NCBI RefSeq assembly: GCF_002007565.1
Contig: NZ_CP015625.1
Span: 1,302,001 to 1,366,000, forward strand
Origin: Ditibartonella choladocola
GTDB lineage: Bacteria > Pseudomonadota > Alphaproteobacteria > Rhizobiales > Rhizobiaceae
Reading direction: 5' to 3'
Length of the DNA: 64,000 nt
Part shown: positions 50,218 to 59,025 of the stretch, in pieces
How positions within the stretch are numbered: the first letter of the stretch is position 1
Layout of the letters: each line of letters starts with the position of its first letter
Notes under the pieces: model-generated
Told to the model about the DNA's origin: nothing
What the model saw: only the letters and a program-made list of their open reading frames with translations
Databases searched by the model: none
Position numbers and translations under genes: made by a program

Positions 50218-50460
50218 AGACTTTTTTGTGAAATCGGGTTTCTAATGCAATTTAAAAGCCGAGGGAAGAGGTTTCACCAAAACTCGAAAGATATGGAAAA
50301 GAGGCGAAAATCCGTTTTCTCGCTGATCGATAAAAATTCTATACCGGTATTTGATAGCAGGATATGTCAGTCAAACTAACATTCTAACATTCTGGCATCT
50401 TGTCATTTTATCCATTCTATCGTTCTGCATTTGGTCATTTGGTCATTCGCTTATTCTGAC

Positions 50461-50528
50461 TTTTTGGCGCTTTGTCACGCGTTCATTCGTAATTTTTGGC
50501 GCTTTGTCATATTTTTGGCGCTTTGTCA
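50461..50528. repeat. Three copies of a 17-bp sequence in a T-rich degenerate tract
   Basis: TTTTTGGCGCTTTGTCA is found at 50461-50477, 50493-50509 and 50512-50528, within a 200-base tract of related TTTGGTCATTCG-like motifs (about 50365-50545). Spacing is irregular (32 and 19 bases). Confidence 0.9.
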
Positions 50529-51300
50529 TTTGGTCATTCGGGCTTTTTGCCGCTGGAGTTTTACTCTCGAATAATTGCATAAGATATATTATGGAACTTT
50601 TTGTATAGGAGGGGGCGAGAACCGTTAAAAAACAACAATTGTGCAACTATCACGTCAAGACGCTCAATTCCTTAAATCACATAGATGCCGTTTTCAAAAT
50701 GACATGGCCGCTTTCTTTTTCTATAATAACATATGGCCATTCACTCGAACAATCCACAATGCCTTCTATGCCAATATTCACCCGACAACGTATCGGCATT
50801 TCCAATGAAAACTTCGTCCTTTTCAGCTATGGAATTTTCGTCTTTGCCAGATGATGTCTCATTGCCGATTTGAAATGTCGCAGGTCAATTTAATTTAAAC
50901 CTTTTTCGTGAGCGTTTATTGTGTTCCAATTCGTCGGTTTTCATGGCTAGCCTATGAGTACGCTATTCCGCCTTGCGCAAACAATGTCGCACAGATGGAC
51001 AAATTCTGACTGCATCCCTTGCCATATTTACGGCCATATCGCTTTGCACTCGTCCATGACCTGTCAAAACTTAAATCGATTATCGGATCACACAAGTTTT
51101 TGAAAATAGAAAATTCATGCTCTTTAATCTTTGAAGCCCTATAGAAGACAAATGTATTTCTCATAAAAGTCACGATTTTCAGGTCGTATCGGGATGAATT
51201 TTATGTTGCAGAACTCGTTAGAAATAATTTTACCTTCTGTTAGATTGGATATTTGAACATAAAAATAAAAACACGAACATAAAACGCAAAATAACTTGTG

Positions 51301-51315
51301 GAACAATACTAGAAC
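51301..51315. promoter_or_regulatory. SOS box (LexA operator) of lexA
   Basis: GAAC-AATACTA-GAAC is a perfect GAAC-N7-GAAC direct repeat, the complement of the alphaproteobacterial LexA box GTTC-N7-GTTC. A second, imperfect site GTTC-TGGTTTT-GTTT is at 51327-51341. Both lie 30-70 bases upstream of lexA, which fits autorepression. Confidence 0.85.
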
Positions 51316-51370
51316 ATATAGTGTACGTTCTGGTTTTGTTTCTCGTTGATTCGCATCATTGGAGAGTTTT

Positions 51371-52090
51371 ATGTTAACACGCAAGCAGTATGAGTTGCTT
51401 CTGTTTATTCATAACCGGCTAAAAGAAACCGGTATACCCCCCTCTTACGACGAGATGAAGGATGCTTTGGATCTCGCTTCAAAATCCGGCATTCATCGGT
51501 TGATAACGGCATTGGAAGAGCGTGGTTTTATACGTCGCCTTCCCAATCGTGCGCGCGCTCTTGAAGTTTTGAAGCTGCCGGAAACAATGTCACCTGCGAT
51601 AAATAGCGTAAGGAAGTTTTCACCCAGTGTTATAGATGGCCAGAAAAACAAGAATATGAAGAATGTTGTTCGCAGGGAACTGTCGAGTGGCGAAAGTGGG
51701 CAGGCAGCCAATGTGAATGTTCCAGTAATGGGACGAATTGCGGCCGGTGTTCCTATTTCGGCAATCCAGAACCAGACAAATATGCTTTCTCTACCATCCG
51801 ATATGGTGGGCAGCGGTGAACATTATGCGCTCGAAGTCAAGGGCGATTCTATGATTAATGCCGGAATTTTCGATGGTGATACCGTTATAATCAGACGTGG
51901 AGATACAGCAAATCCCGGTGAAATTATTGTGGCACTTGTTGATGATGAAGAAGCAACCTTGAAACGTTATCGGCGAAAAGGTGCGTCTATTGCTTTGGAG
52001 GCTGCAAATCCTGCTTATGAAACAAGGATATTCGGTCCTAACCGTATCAAAATTCAAGGCAAGCTCGTCGGCTTGATACGCCGCTATTAA
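51371..52090 (+). CDS. lexA: SOS repressor LexA
   Basis: A 239-residue repressor-protease. The winged helix-turn-helix is at about residues 1-65 ([33 protein letters not shown]). The self-cleavage site is A125-G126 in [10 protein letters not shown], the catalytic serine S160 in [10 protein letters not shown] and the lysine K198 in EATLKRY. The linker between the two domains (about 70-118) is long, as in other Rhizobiales LexA. ATG 51371 follows GGAGAG; the TTG at 51359 lies in that site. Confidence 0.97.
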   Translation: MLTRKQYELLLFIHNRLKETGIPPSYDEMKDALDLASKSGIHRLITALEERGFIRRLPNRARALEVLKLPETMSPAINSVRKFSPSVIDGQKNKNMKNVVRRELSSGESGQAANVNVPVMGRIAAGVPISAIQNQTNMLSLPSDMVGSGEHYALEVKGDSMINAGIFDGDTVIIRRGDTANPGEIIVALVDDEEATLKRYRRKGASIALEAANPAYETRIFGPNRIKIQGKLVGLIRRY

Positions 52091-52412
52091 GCTCTCGTCA
52101 TTGAATGTTTTAAACGTTTATGGTGTAAAAAAATTCAATCATAATTGTCGGATAGTGTTTTTCAACGGGAATGACGGAAGTTCTATTAGAGCTGTTTTAA
52201 CGAGTTCGGGAGAGAAGCGGCGTTTGAGGTTTTTCGGGCGAGATTATCGTCCGGATATAATGAAAATGCGAATAGATGGATATGTCCTGCGGCAGGACTG
52301 GCGAAATTTTTGCAAAACAGCCTTGTATTTTTAACAAACTTGTATTTTTAACAAAATAGATTAGGTCTCATCTGATCGTTTTTAGAAATTCGTGTCTTCT
52401 ACAGGAAGTGAT
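52091..52412. other. Spacer between lexA and rimO
   Basis: About 320 bases. A 77-codon open frame (52101-52334) has no ribosome-binding site and no recognised family. A tandem duplication at 52322-52355 is listed separately. The rimO promoter should lie at its right end. Confidence 0.5.
52322..52355. repeat. Tandem duplication of a 17-bp sequence
   Basis: CTTGTATTTTTAACAAA occurs at 52322-52338 and immediately again at 52339-52355. Each copy contains TTGTxxxxxTAACAA-type inverted symmetry, so it could form a hairpin or serve as a doubled protein site. It lies about 60-90 bases before the rimO start, in the likely promoter region. Confidence 0.9.
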
Positions 52413-53726
52413 ATGTCAGCTCCTCGCGTTAGTTTTGTTTCTTTAGGATGTCCTAAGGCACTTGTCGATTCCGAACGCATCATTACAAAATTGCGCTCTG
52501 AAGGATATGAAATAGCACCCAGACATGATGGTGCGGATCTTGTTATCGTCAATACATGTGCTTTCATTGACTCGGCCCGCGATGAATCGCTGGCCAATAT
52601 CGGCGACGCATTAAAGAAAAACGGTAAAGTCATTGTAACCGGCTGCCTTGGTGCAGAGCCGGAAGTGGTAACAAAAACTTATCCGAATGTATTGGCTGTG
52701 ACAGGTCCTCAGGCGTATGAGAGTGTTATGGAGGCTGTTCATAAGGCTGCACCGCCTGTCCATGACCCGTTTGTTGATCTTGTTCCCCCTCAGGGAATAC
52801 GTTTGACGCCTCGTCACTATGCTTATTTAAAAATTTCCGAAGGCTGTTCAAATCATTGCAGCTTTTGCATTATTCCACAATTACGGGGAAATCTGGTTTC
52901 CCGACCGGCATCCGATGTGCTGCGGGAGGCGGAAAGGCTTGTGAAAGCAGGCGTCAAGGAAATACTTGTCATTTCCCAAGACACCAGTGCATACGGGCTT
53001 GATCTTAAATATAGCGAAAGTCCATGGAAAGACCGTACGGTTCGCGCACGGTTCTATGATCTCGCCAAAGAATTGGGCGATATGGGTGTTTGGGTGCGGA
53101 TGCATTATGTATATCCCTACCCCCATGTCGATGATGTCATCGAATTGATGGCCGATGGAAAAATTCTGCCCTATCTTGACATACCGTTCCAACATGCGTC
53201 CCCCAATGTGTTACGCAACATGAAGCGTCCTGCGCATTTGGAAAAAATTAATCAGCGCATCGAGAAATGGCGCAAAATCTGTCCTGATCTTGCTTTAAGA
53301 TCAACTTTCATTGTCGGTTTTCCGGGAGAAACCGAAGAAGATTTCAAAATGCTTCTTGATTGGATGAGTGAAGTAAAGATAGATCGGGCCGGATGTTTTA
53401 AATATGAGGCTGTTGAGGGTGCATCGGCCAATGATATGGGGCTGGAAATAGTCCCTGATGATGTCAAGAAAAGCCGTTGGGACCGTTTTATGGTTCATCA
53501 AAAATCCATTTCGGCCAATTTGCTCAAGAAGAAAGTCGGCAAACGTTTGCAAATTCTCGTAGACGAGGCCAATGGACATACAGGCATTGGACGCACGAAA
53601 TATGATGCTCCGGAGGTTGATGGTGTCGTGCATTTGACTTCACGTCGTCCCATACGGACGGGAGAACTCGTCACCGCAAAGATTGAACAGTCGGATGATT
53701 ATGATCTCTATGGTATGATAGTTTAG
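52413..53726 (+). CDS. rimO: Ribosomal protein S12 methylthiotransferase
   Basis: A 437-residue radical-SAM enzyme that adds a methylthio group to an aspartate of ribosomal protein S12. The N-terminal UPF0004 domain has its three cysteines ([31 protein letters not shown]). The radical-SAM motif is CSNHCSFC (about residues 147-154) and a TRAM domain ends the protein ([11 protein letters not shown] onward). [12 protein letters not shown] separates RimO from MiaB. ATG 52413 with AGGA six bases upstream is preferred to a GTG at 52392. Confidence 0.96.
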   Translation: MSAPRVSFVSLGCPKALVDSERIITKLRSEGYEIAPRHDGADLVIVNTCAFIDSARDESLANIGDALKKNGKVIVTGCLGAEPEVVTKTYPNVLAVTGPQAYESVMEAVHKAAPPVHDPFVDLVPPQGIRLTPRHYAYLKISEGCSNHCSFCIIPQLRGNLVSRPASDVLREAERLVKAGVKEILVISQDTSAYGLDLKYSESPWKDRTVRARFYDLAKELGDMGVWVRMHYVYPYPHVDDVIELMADGKILPYLDIPFQHASPNVLRNMKRPAHLEKINQRIEKWRKICPDLALRSTFIVGFPGETEEDFKMLLDWMSEVKIDRAGCFKYEAVEGASANDMGLEIVPDDVKKSRWDRFMVHQKSISANLLKKKVGKRLQILVDEANGHTGIGRTKYDAPEVDGVVHLTSRRPIRTGELVTAKIEQSDDYDLYGMIV

Positions 53727-53843
53727 GCGGTATGATCGCTGTTTATTTAAAGATCATTCCTTGAAGGATCGGCGATTGCGCTATAGTTTTCTATGTAAAT
53801 GTAAATTTGTTTCAACTTGACGGTATCTTTAAATGCGATAAGC

Positions 53844-54590
53844 ATGACACACAGCGATAAAGATGAACCACAATTTTTCCTTACAGCTCCGGCGCCCTGC
53901 CCGTATCTCGCCGAGCATTGGGAGAGAAAAGTATTTACCTATCTCACCGGCCAATTCGCAAAAGATAAAAACACCGTTTTGACGCAATGCGGTTTTCGAC
54001 GTTCCCAAAATATTGCTTATCGCCCTGTTTGCGACGGGTGCAATGCATGCGTATCGGTGCGCATTGTTGTGGATGATTTTGTTCCTGATCGAACAATGAA
54101 ACGTATTATCAAAAAAAATGCCGATCTCGTCGGTGAAGTTTGCGGGAGTGAGGCAACAGAGGAGCAATATTCGCTTTTTAAAAATTATCTCGGCGTTCGT
54201 CATGCCGGTGGTGGAATGAGCGATATGACATTTCAGGATTACCGGATGATGGTTGAAGATACCGAGGTTGAAACGTCATTAATCGAATATAGAAGAAAGC
54301 TATCCGGTGACGCGAATAAGAAAAATAATTTTTCGCTTGTTGCCGCCGCTCTTACCGATAAAGTTGATGATGGTCTTTCGATGGTCTATTCTTTTTATTC
54401 GCCATTTGAGAAGCACGCTTCGCTTGGAGTTTTCATGATTTTGGATCACATCCGCAAAGCTCGTCAATTGGGGCTTCCCTATATTTATCTGGGATATTGG
54501 GTCAAAGGTTCACCGAAAATGGACTATAAATCCCGTTATCGACCGCAAGAACATTTGACATCCAGCGGATGGACGTTAACAAAAGAATAA
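53844..54590 (+). CDS. bpt: Aspartate/glutamate leucyltransferase
   Basis: A 248-residue N-end-rule enzyme that transfers leucine from leucyl-tRNA to N-terminal Asp or Glu, marking proteins for ClpS/ClpAP. The ATE-type domains are evident: the N-terminal cysteine pair in [14 protein letters not shown] and the C-terminal [19 protein letters not shown] with [22 protein letters not shown] 53844 is the most plausible start; an upstream in-frame TTG (53817) is possible but unsupported. Confidence 0.93.
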   Translation: MTHSDKDEPQFFLTAPAPCPYLAEHWERKVFTYLTGQFAKDKNTVLTQCGFRRSQNIAYRPVCDGCNACVSVRIVVDDFVPDRTMKRIIKKNADLVGEVCGSEATEEQYSLFKNYLGVRHAGGGMSDMTFQDYRMMVEDTEVETSLIEYRRKLSGDANKKNNFSLVAAALTDKVDDGLSMVYSFYSPFEKHASLGVFMILDHIRKARQLGLPYIYLGYWVKGSPKMDYKSRYRPQEHLTSSGWTLTKE

Positions 54591-54619
54591 GACAGAGTTT
54601 ATCTGCCGAGGAAATTGAT

Positions 54620-55243
54620 ATGTTGTCTAAAGAGATGATCGAGTTGAAGGGGTGCAAGCCTCGTTTCAAGGGAAATGCACGTCTGGTCTTCGTTCATCCC
54701 GACAACCCCGACTTATTGGTGAAAGTGCTGCGCCCTGAATGGATTGCTAAAACCAGACAAGTAGCCGAATGGAAAAAGCGTTTTAAGCCGTTGGGTGCCA
54801 ATTCTGTCAATATGCACGAATTCTTCGAGATCGTCCGCGTCAATCCCCATGCTGAAACCTTGCTGCCGCACATGTTTTCGGTTGTCGGGCTTCAGCAAAC
54901 CGATCTCGGTTGGGGACTTGTTGTTAGAGCCGAAAAGGATGAGAACAACAACTATGCGCAACCGGTAGCTGCCTTTGCCAAGGATGTAAGCCCCATTCGC
55001 GATGCACTTGATGAATTCGAGAATTGGGTCAAACAAACCGATGTTATTTTATATGATTTGAATCCGTGGAATTTGGTTCTTGCCCATCGTAATGGCAAAC
55101 AGGAAATTGTTATTATTGATGGCATATCGGAAAAGTCCGCACTGAAATTCCGAACCTATTTTCCTTCGATCAATGCGAAGAAAAATCTTAAAGTTTATGC
55201 ACGTTTCCAGCGCTTTATGGAGCGAATAAAAAACGGAAAGTAA
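54620..55243 (+). CDS. YrbL-like (PhoP regulatory network) kinase-fold protein
   Basis: A 207-residue protein that resembles YrbL: a nucleotide-binding-lobe start (GNARLVFVHPDNPDLLVKVLRP), and a kinase-like catalytic loop VILYDLNPWNLVLAH with a metal-binding type IIDGISEK segment. In enterobacteria yrbL is a PhoP-regulated gene of unknown function; here neither PhoP control nor kinase activity is shown. ATG 54620 has CGAGGAA upstream and gives a YrbL-like length; the longer frame from 54569 overlaps bpt by 22 bases and has no ribosome-binding site. A perfect inverted repeat follows the stop. Confidence 0.75.
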   Translation: MLSKEMIELKGCKPRFKGNARLVFVHPDNPDLLVKVLRPEWIAKTRQVAEWKKRFKPLGANSVNMHEFFEIVRVNPHAETLLPHMFSVVGLQQTDLGWGLVVRAEKDENNNYAQPVAAFAKDVSPIRDALDEFENWVKQTDVILYDLNPWNLVLAHRNGKQEIVIIDGISEKSALKFRTYFPSINAKKNLKVYARFQRFMERIKNGK

Positions 55244-55251
55244 TGACAGGC

Positions 55252-55284
55252 TTTACAGCTATCAAAGCCTTTGATAGCTGTAAA
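55252..55284. repeat. Perfect 15-bp inverted repeat with a three-base loop
   Basis: TTTACAGCTATCAAA (55252-55266) and TTTGATAGCTGTAAA (55270-55284) are exact complements around GCC. The outer bases C and G extend it nearly further. No T-tract follows on either strand, so it is not a standard intrinsic terminator. It lies nine bases after the YrbL-like gene and 45 bases before queC. Confidence 0.95.
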
Positions 55285-55328
55285 AGATACCGGTCGCAGC
55301 CCACCCGGTTTTAAAAACAAGGGATAAA

Positions 55329-56036
55329 ATGAAAACCTATCTTATCTGTTCAGGCGGACTTGATTCCGTCACCCTCGCCTATCGTCTGGCTCACGAGAAA
55401 AGCCTTCAAGGTATCATTTCTTTCGATTACGGACAGCGGCATAAAAAAGAACTGTTTTTTGCGAAAGAATGTGCTCGTGCTCTTGGCGCGGACTATTATC
55501 CAATTGATATTTCGGCAATCGGAAAGAATCTCTCCGGATCATCACTCACCGATAATATTGATGTTCCCGATGGTTATTATGCCGAAGATAATATGAAATC
55601 CACGGTCGTTCCCAATCGGAATGCTGTCTTTCTCTCGATCGCTTTTGCTATTGCCTCGGCTAAACATGGCGATAGCGTTGCTATTGCAGTACACGGTGGA
55701 GATCATTTTATTTACGCCGATTGCCGTGAAAACTTTATCAATGCGTTCAACGCAATGGAACAATTATCACTGGAAGGGCAATGTCAGCTCTTTGCGCCCT
55801 ATGTGAGCTGCGACAAGTCGGACATTGTTAAAGATGGTGTAAAATACAACGTTCCTTTTACTAAGACTTGGTCTTGCTACAAAGGAGGAGAACACCATTG
55901 TGGGCGCTGCGGAACCTGCGTTGAACGGCGGGAAGCTTTCGCATTGGCCGGAGTGGATGATCCAACAATTTATGAAGATAATGAATTCTGGATTGAAGCT
56001 GTCAAGCGTAATAAAAATAGCAAGTTGTTAAAATAG
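55329..56036 (+). CDS. queC: 7-cyano-7-deazaguanine synthase
   Basis: A 235-residue enzyme that makes preQ0 from 7-carboxy-7-deazaguanine, ammonia and ATP on the queuosine pathway. The PP-loop SGGLDS is at residues 8-13, the VPNRNAVFLSIA segment and the zinc site CYKGGEHHCGRCGTC (about residues 187-201) are present. GGGATAAA precedes the ATG. It is next to queF, which reduces preQ0; queD and queE are not in this window. Confidence 0.97.
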   Translation: MKTYLICSGGLDSVTLAYRLAHEKSLQGIISFDYGQRHKKELFFAKECARALGADYYPIDISAIGKNLSGSSLTDNIDVPDGYYAEDNMKSTVVPNRNAVFLSIAFAIASAKHGDSVAIAVHGGDHFIYADCRENFINAFNAMEQLSLEGQCQLFAPYVSCDKSDIVKDGVKYNVPFTKTWSCYKGGEHHCGRCGTCVERREAFALAGVDDPTIYEDNEFWIEAVKRNKNSKLLK

Positions 56037-56078
56037 CATTCTTGTTTGTTTCAATTTCTGTTCTCAAGGTTCTTGTCG

Positions 56079-56549
56079 ATGACTTCAGACCATTCAATTT
56101 ATGAAAATTTAAAACAATTAGGAAAGAAGACCCCTTTTCCGGAGTCTCCTGAAGATGCCGTTCTGGAACGCGTTCCCAATCCGCAGGCGGATGTCGAATA
56201 TTGTGTGCGCTTTACTGCGCCGGAGTTCACATCTTTATGTCCAATCACCAGTCAACCCGATTTTGCTTATCTGATGATTGATTATGTTCCCGACAAATGG
56301 CTTGTCGAGAGTAAGTCGCTGAAACTCTATTTGGGATCATTCCGCAATCACGGTGCATTTCATGAAGATTGCACGGTCACGATAGCCCGTCGTTTGGTGG
56401 AATTATTGTCACCACATTGGCTACGCATCGGGGGGTATTGGTATCCTCGCGGGGGTATACCTATTGATGTCTTCTGGCAAACCGGACAAAAGCCGGAAAA
56501 CGTCTGGATTCCGGAACAAAATGTACCCAATTACCGTGGTCGTGGTTAA
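56079..56549 (+). CDS. queF: NADPH-dependent 7-cyano-7-deazaguanine reductase (type I QueF)
   Basis: A 156-residue unimodular QueF that reduces preQ0 to preQ1. The catalytic cysteine C54 ([12 protein letters not shown]) and D61 are visible, and the family's NADPH-binding motif is [19 protein letters not shown] 56079, nine bases after AAGG, gives the family length; an ORF start at 56046 would add 11 residues without support. Ends 95 bases before the convergent parC. Confidence 0.96.
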   Translation: MTSDHSIYENLKQLGKKTPFPESPEDAVLERVPNPQADVEYCVRFTAPEFTSLCPITSQPDFAYLMIDYVPDKWLVESKSLKLYLGSFRNHGAFHEDCTVTIARRLVELLSPHWLRIGGYWYPRGGIPIDVFWQTGQKPENVWIPEQNVPNYRGRG

Positions 56550-56644
56550 TAGATAAATGTCAAATAATCACTATGACAATTAATTAAAGCAAGTTAATTC
56601 CAACTATCGTTTACAGCGCGTAGACTTGTAAAAATTGTTTTGAA

Positions 56645-58894
56645 TTAGCCTGAAAACTTTCCGGACCTTGGAAAACCTTTTGGTACCATCCGCCCTGCAC
56701 TGCCGCGGGTTCCAAACCATTCAACGAGTTCGGCAGCGCCACGGGTAAAGTTTCTTTCTGCTGCATCACGCCATGTAAGGCCTTCGGATAGATCGAAAGT
56801 AATAGCGTCGCTGACGCCACCGTCTTTATAACGTTGCAGGCGCACGCCTTTGCCACGGGTCATTTCGGAAATTTGGTCGAGTGGGAAAATGAGCATTTTT
56901 CTGTTTTCGCCAACGATCGCCAAATGATCGCCGGTAACCGGCAAACACAGTTTTGCTTCGTCAGGCTGTTTTACATTCATAACCTGCTTACCCTTGCGCG
57001 TCGTTCCAAGCACATCGTTTTCAGACACGATAAATCCGTTTGCATGGTAAGAGACAAGCAGCAACTTCCTGTCTTCCTCGTGGACGAAAGCGGTTAATAT
57101 ATCCTCATCATTATCCATATCGACGAGAATACGAATAGGTTCACCATGCCCCCTTCCGCCCGGCAATGCATTCGCTGCAATGGTAAAAAATTTACCACCG
57201 GTGCTCATAACAATGATCTTATCTGTTGTCATAGCCGGAAATGCGATTTTTAATCTGTCATCTTCCTTGAAGGTAAGGCCGGAATAATCACTCAAGTGCC
57301 CTTTAAGTGCTCTTAGCCAGCCCTTCTCTGAAATAACGATTGTTACCGGCTCTTTCTCGATCATCGCTTGTTCGATATCTTTAATATCGTGATCGGGAGC
57401 GTCTTCAAAACTCGTGCGTCGCCTGCCAAGCGGGCTATCCGGGCCGAAAACTTTTTTAACCTTGGCAATTTCGCTTGCAATTGCTTTCCACTGTTTTATG
57501 TCGGATTGCAAGAGCGCATCAAGTTCGGCTTCCTCTGCCTTCAAAGTGTCGAATTCTTTACGAATCTCGACTTCTTCAAGCTTCCGCAACGATCTCAATC
57601 TCATATTCAGAATTGCTTCTGCCTGATTTTCAGTCAGAGAAAAGCTTGTCATGAGTTGTTTTTTGGGGTCATCTTCTTCGCGAATAATTCGGATGACTTC
57701 GTCAAGATTAAGATAAGCAATAAGGTAACCGCCCAAAATTTCGAGACGGCGTGTAATTTCATGCAGTCTGAATTCGGAACGGCGCACAAGAACACCTTTG
57801 CGGTGATCGAGCCATTGTTGCAAAGCCTGACCGAGTGAAAGAACATTCGGTATTTTTCCAAGGGTAAGCACGTTCAGGTTGAGAGGGACACGGACTTCAA
57901 AATCTGTAAGCTTGAAGATTGATTCCATCAACAATTCCGGATCCACTGTACGTGTTTTCGGCTCCAGAACAATGCGTATATCTTTTGTCGATTCGTCGCG
58001 AATATCGTCGAGCATTGGCAGGCGACGAGCGAGCAACAACTCGGCCGTCTTTTCAATCAGTCGAGATTTTTGTACCTGATAAGGAATTTCCGTAACAACG
58101 ATAGAATAGCTACCGCGACTTCCCTCTTCCTTATGCCAACGTGCACGAAGACGGAAGACACCACGTCCGGTTCTGTAGGATTCACTTATACTATCCGCCG
58201 GTTCCACCAACACACCGCCGGTGGGAAAATCGGGGCCTTTTACAAATTTAACCAGATCATCGTTGGTTGCGTCCGGATGGGCAATCAAAAATGTTGCGGC
58301 TTCGCAAAGCTCGGCTACATTATGGGGCGGAATTGACGTTGCCATACCGACAGCGATACCGGAAGATCCGTTTGCCAAAAGATTAGGAAAGGCAGCCGGT
58401 AAAACAACCGGCTCTTCGTCTTCTTCGTTGTAAGTAGGGCGAAAATCGACAGCATTTTCGTTGATACCGTCAAGAAGCAACGTCGCCACTTCTGTCATTC
58501 GTGCTTCGGTATAACGCATTGCAGCAGCATTATCGCCGTCAATATTGCCGAAATTCCCCTGCCCGTCTACAAGCGGATAGCGAACAGCAAAATCCTGAGC
58601 CAACCGCACAAGTGCATCATAGATAGATGAATCGCCATGCGGGTGGAATTTTCCCATCACATCGCCGACAATACGAGCGCATTTTGCGTAAGCCTGATCG
58701 GGGTTCAATTTTAATAGGCGCATTGCGTGGAGGATGCGCCGATGAACCGGTTTCAACCCATCGCGGACATCGGGCAATGCACGATCCATAATCGTAGAAA
58801 GTGCATAAGCCAAATAACGTTCCTGCAATGCAGAACGCAATTCTATCGGCTCAATATGGTCTTTTTCGGATAAACGAATCACTTTATTTGACAT
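56645..58894 (-). CDS. parC: DNA topoisomerase IV subunit A
   Basis: A 749-residue type IIA topoisomerase subunit. The catalytic tyrosine is Y128 in [11 protein letters not shown]. The quinolone-resistance region reads [12 protein letters not shown], retaining Ser at the E. coli S80 position and Asp at the E84 position, which does not suggest target-mediated resistance. The C-terminal beta-propeller is shorter than in GyrA and lacks the GyrA box, supporting ParC. parE is not in the window. Confidence 0.95.
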   Translation of the reverse strand: MSNKVIRLSEKDHIEPIELRSALQERYLAYALSTIMDRALPDVRDGLKPVHRRILHAMRLLKLNPDQAYAKCARIVGDVMGKFHPHGDSSIYDALVRLAQDFAVRYPLVDGQGNFGNIDGDNAAAMRYTEARMTEVATLLLDGINENAVDFRPTYNEEDEEPVVLPAAFPNLLANGSSGIAVGMATSIPPHNVAELCEAATFLIAHPDATNDDLVKFVKGPDFPTGGVLVEPADSISESYRTGRGVFRLRARWHKEEGSRGSYSIVVTEIPYQVQKSRLIEKTAELLLARRLPMLDDIRDESTKDIRIVLEPKTRTVDPELLMESIFKLTDFEVRVPLNLNVLTLGKIPNVLSLGQALQQWLDHRKGVLVRRSEFRLHEITRRLEILGGYLIAYLNLDEVIRIIREEDDPKKQLMTSFSLTENQAEAILNMRLRSLRKLEEVEIRKEFDTLKAEEAELDALLQSDIKQWKAIASEIAKVKKVFGPDSPLGRRRTSFEDAPDHDIKDIEQAMIEKEPVTIVISEKGWLRALKGHLSDYSGLTFKEDDRLKIAFPAMTTDKIIVMSTGGKFFTIAANALPGGRGHGEPIRILVDMDNDEDILTAFVHEEDRKLLLVSYHANGFIVSENDVLGTTRKGKQVMNVKQPDEAKLCLPVTGDHLAIVGENRKMLIFPLDQISEMTRGKGVRLQRYKDGGVSDAITFDLSEGLTWRDAAERNFTRGAAELVEWFGTRGSAGRMVPKGFPRSGKFSG

Positions 58895-59025
58895 AGGTAT
58901 CGAATAGCAATTCGCAGAATCTACCGCAAGTCATGGACTTGTTTCCAGCCTTACTTAACTATGATAGGAATGACACCAAGACAGATCTAATCTTCAAAGC
59001 GTTCGAAGAGAGAAGGTATCTTCCA
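58895..59025. promoter_or_regulatory. Divergent promoter region of parC and the periplasmic protein gene
   Basis: The 131 bases between two divergent genes must hold both promoters. I cannot point to a convincing -35/-10 pair on either strand. An in-frame GTG/ATG further upstream of the rightward gene is not supported by a ribosome-binding site. Confidence 0.4.

Larger units (their letters stand above)
49582..51300. other. Gene-empty tract with decayed short repeats
   Basis: About 1.7 kb before the lexA operator with no supported gene. Open frames exist (for example 49841-50077 minus, 50351-50608 plus, 50952-51173 minus), but none has a ribosome-binding site, family resemblance or normal composition. 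Several degenerate tandem repeats are listed separately. This may be a decayed accessory locus. Confidence 0.6.

Noticed and set aside
50351-50608. 85-codon open frame in the gene-empty tract
   Set aside because: Its composition comes from the T-rich degenerate repeats (repeated Phe/Trp/His-rich segments); no start signal or family.
52101-52334. 77-codon open frame after lexA
   Set aside because: I considered a remnant of a competence (ComEC-like) gene often near lexA, but no diagnostic motif is visible and it lacks a ribosome-binding site.
55252-55284. Intrinsic terminator after the YrbL-like gene
   Set aside because: The stem is perfect, but neither strand has a T-tract after it; kept as an inverted repeat instead.
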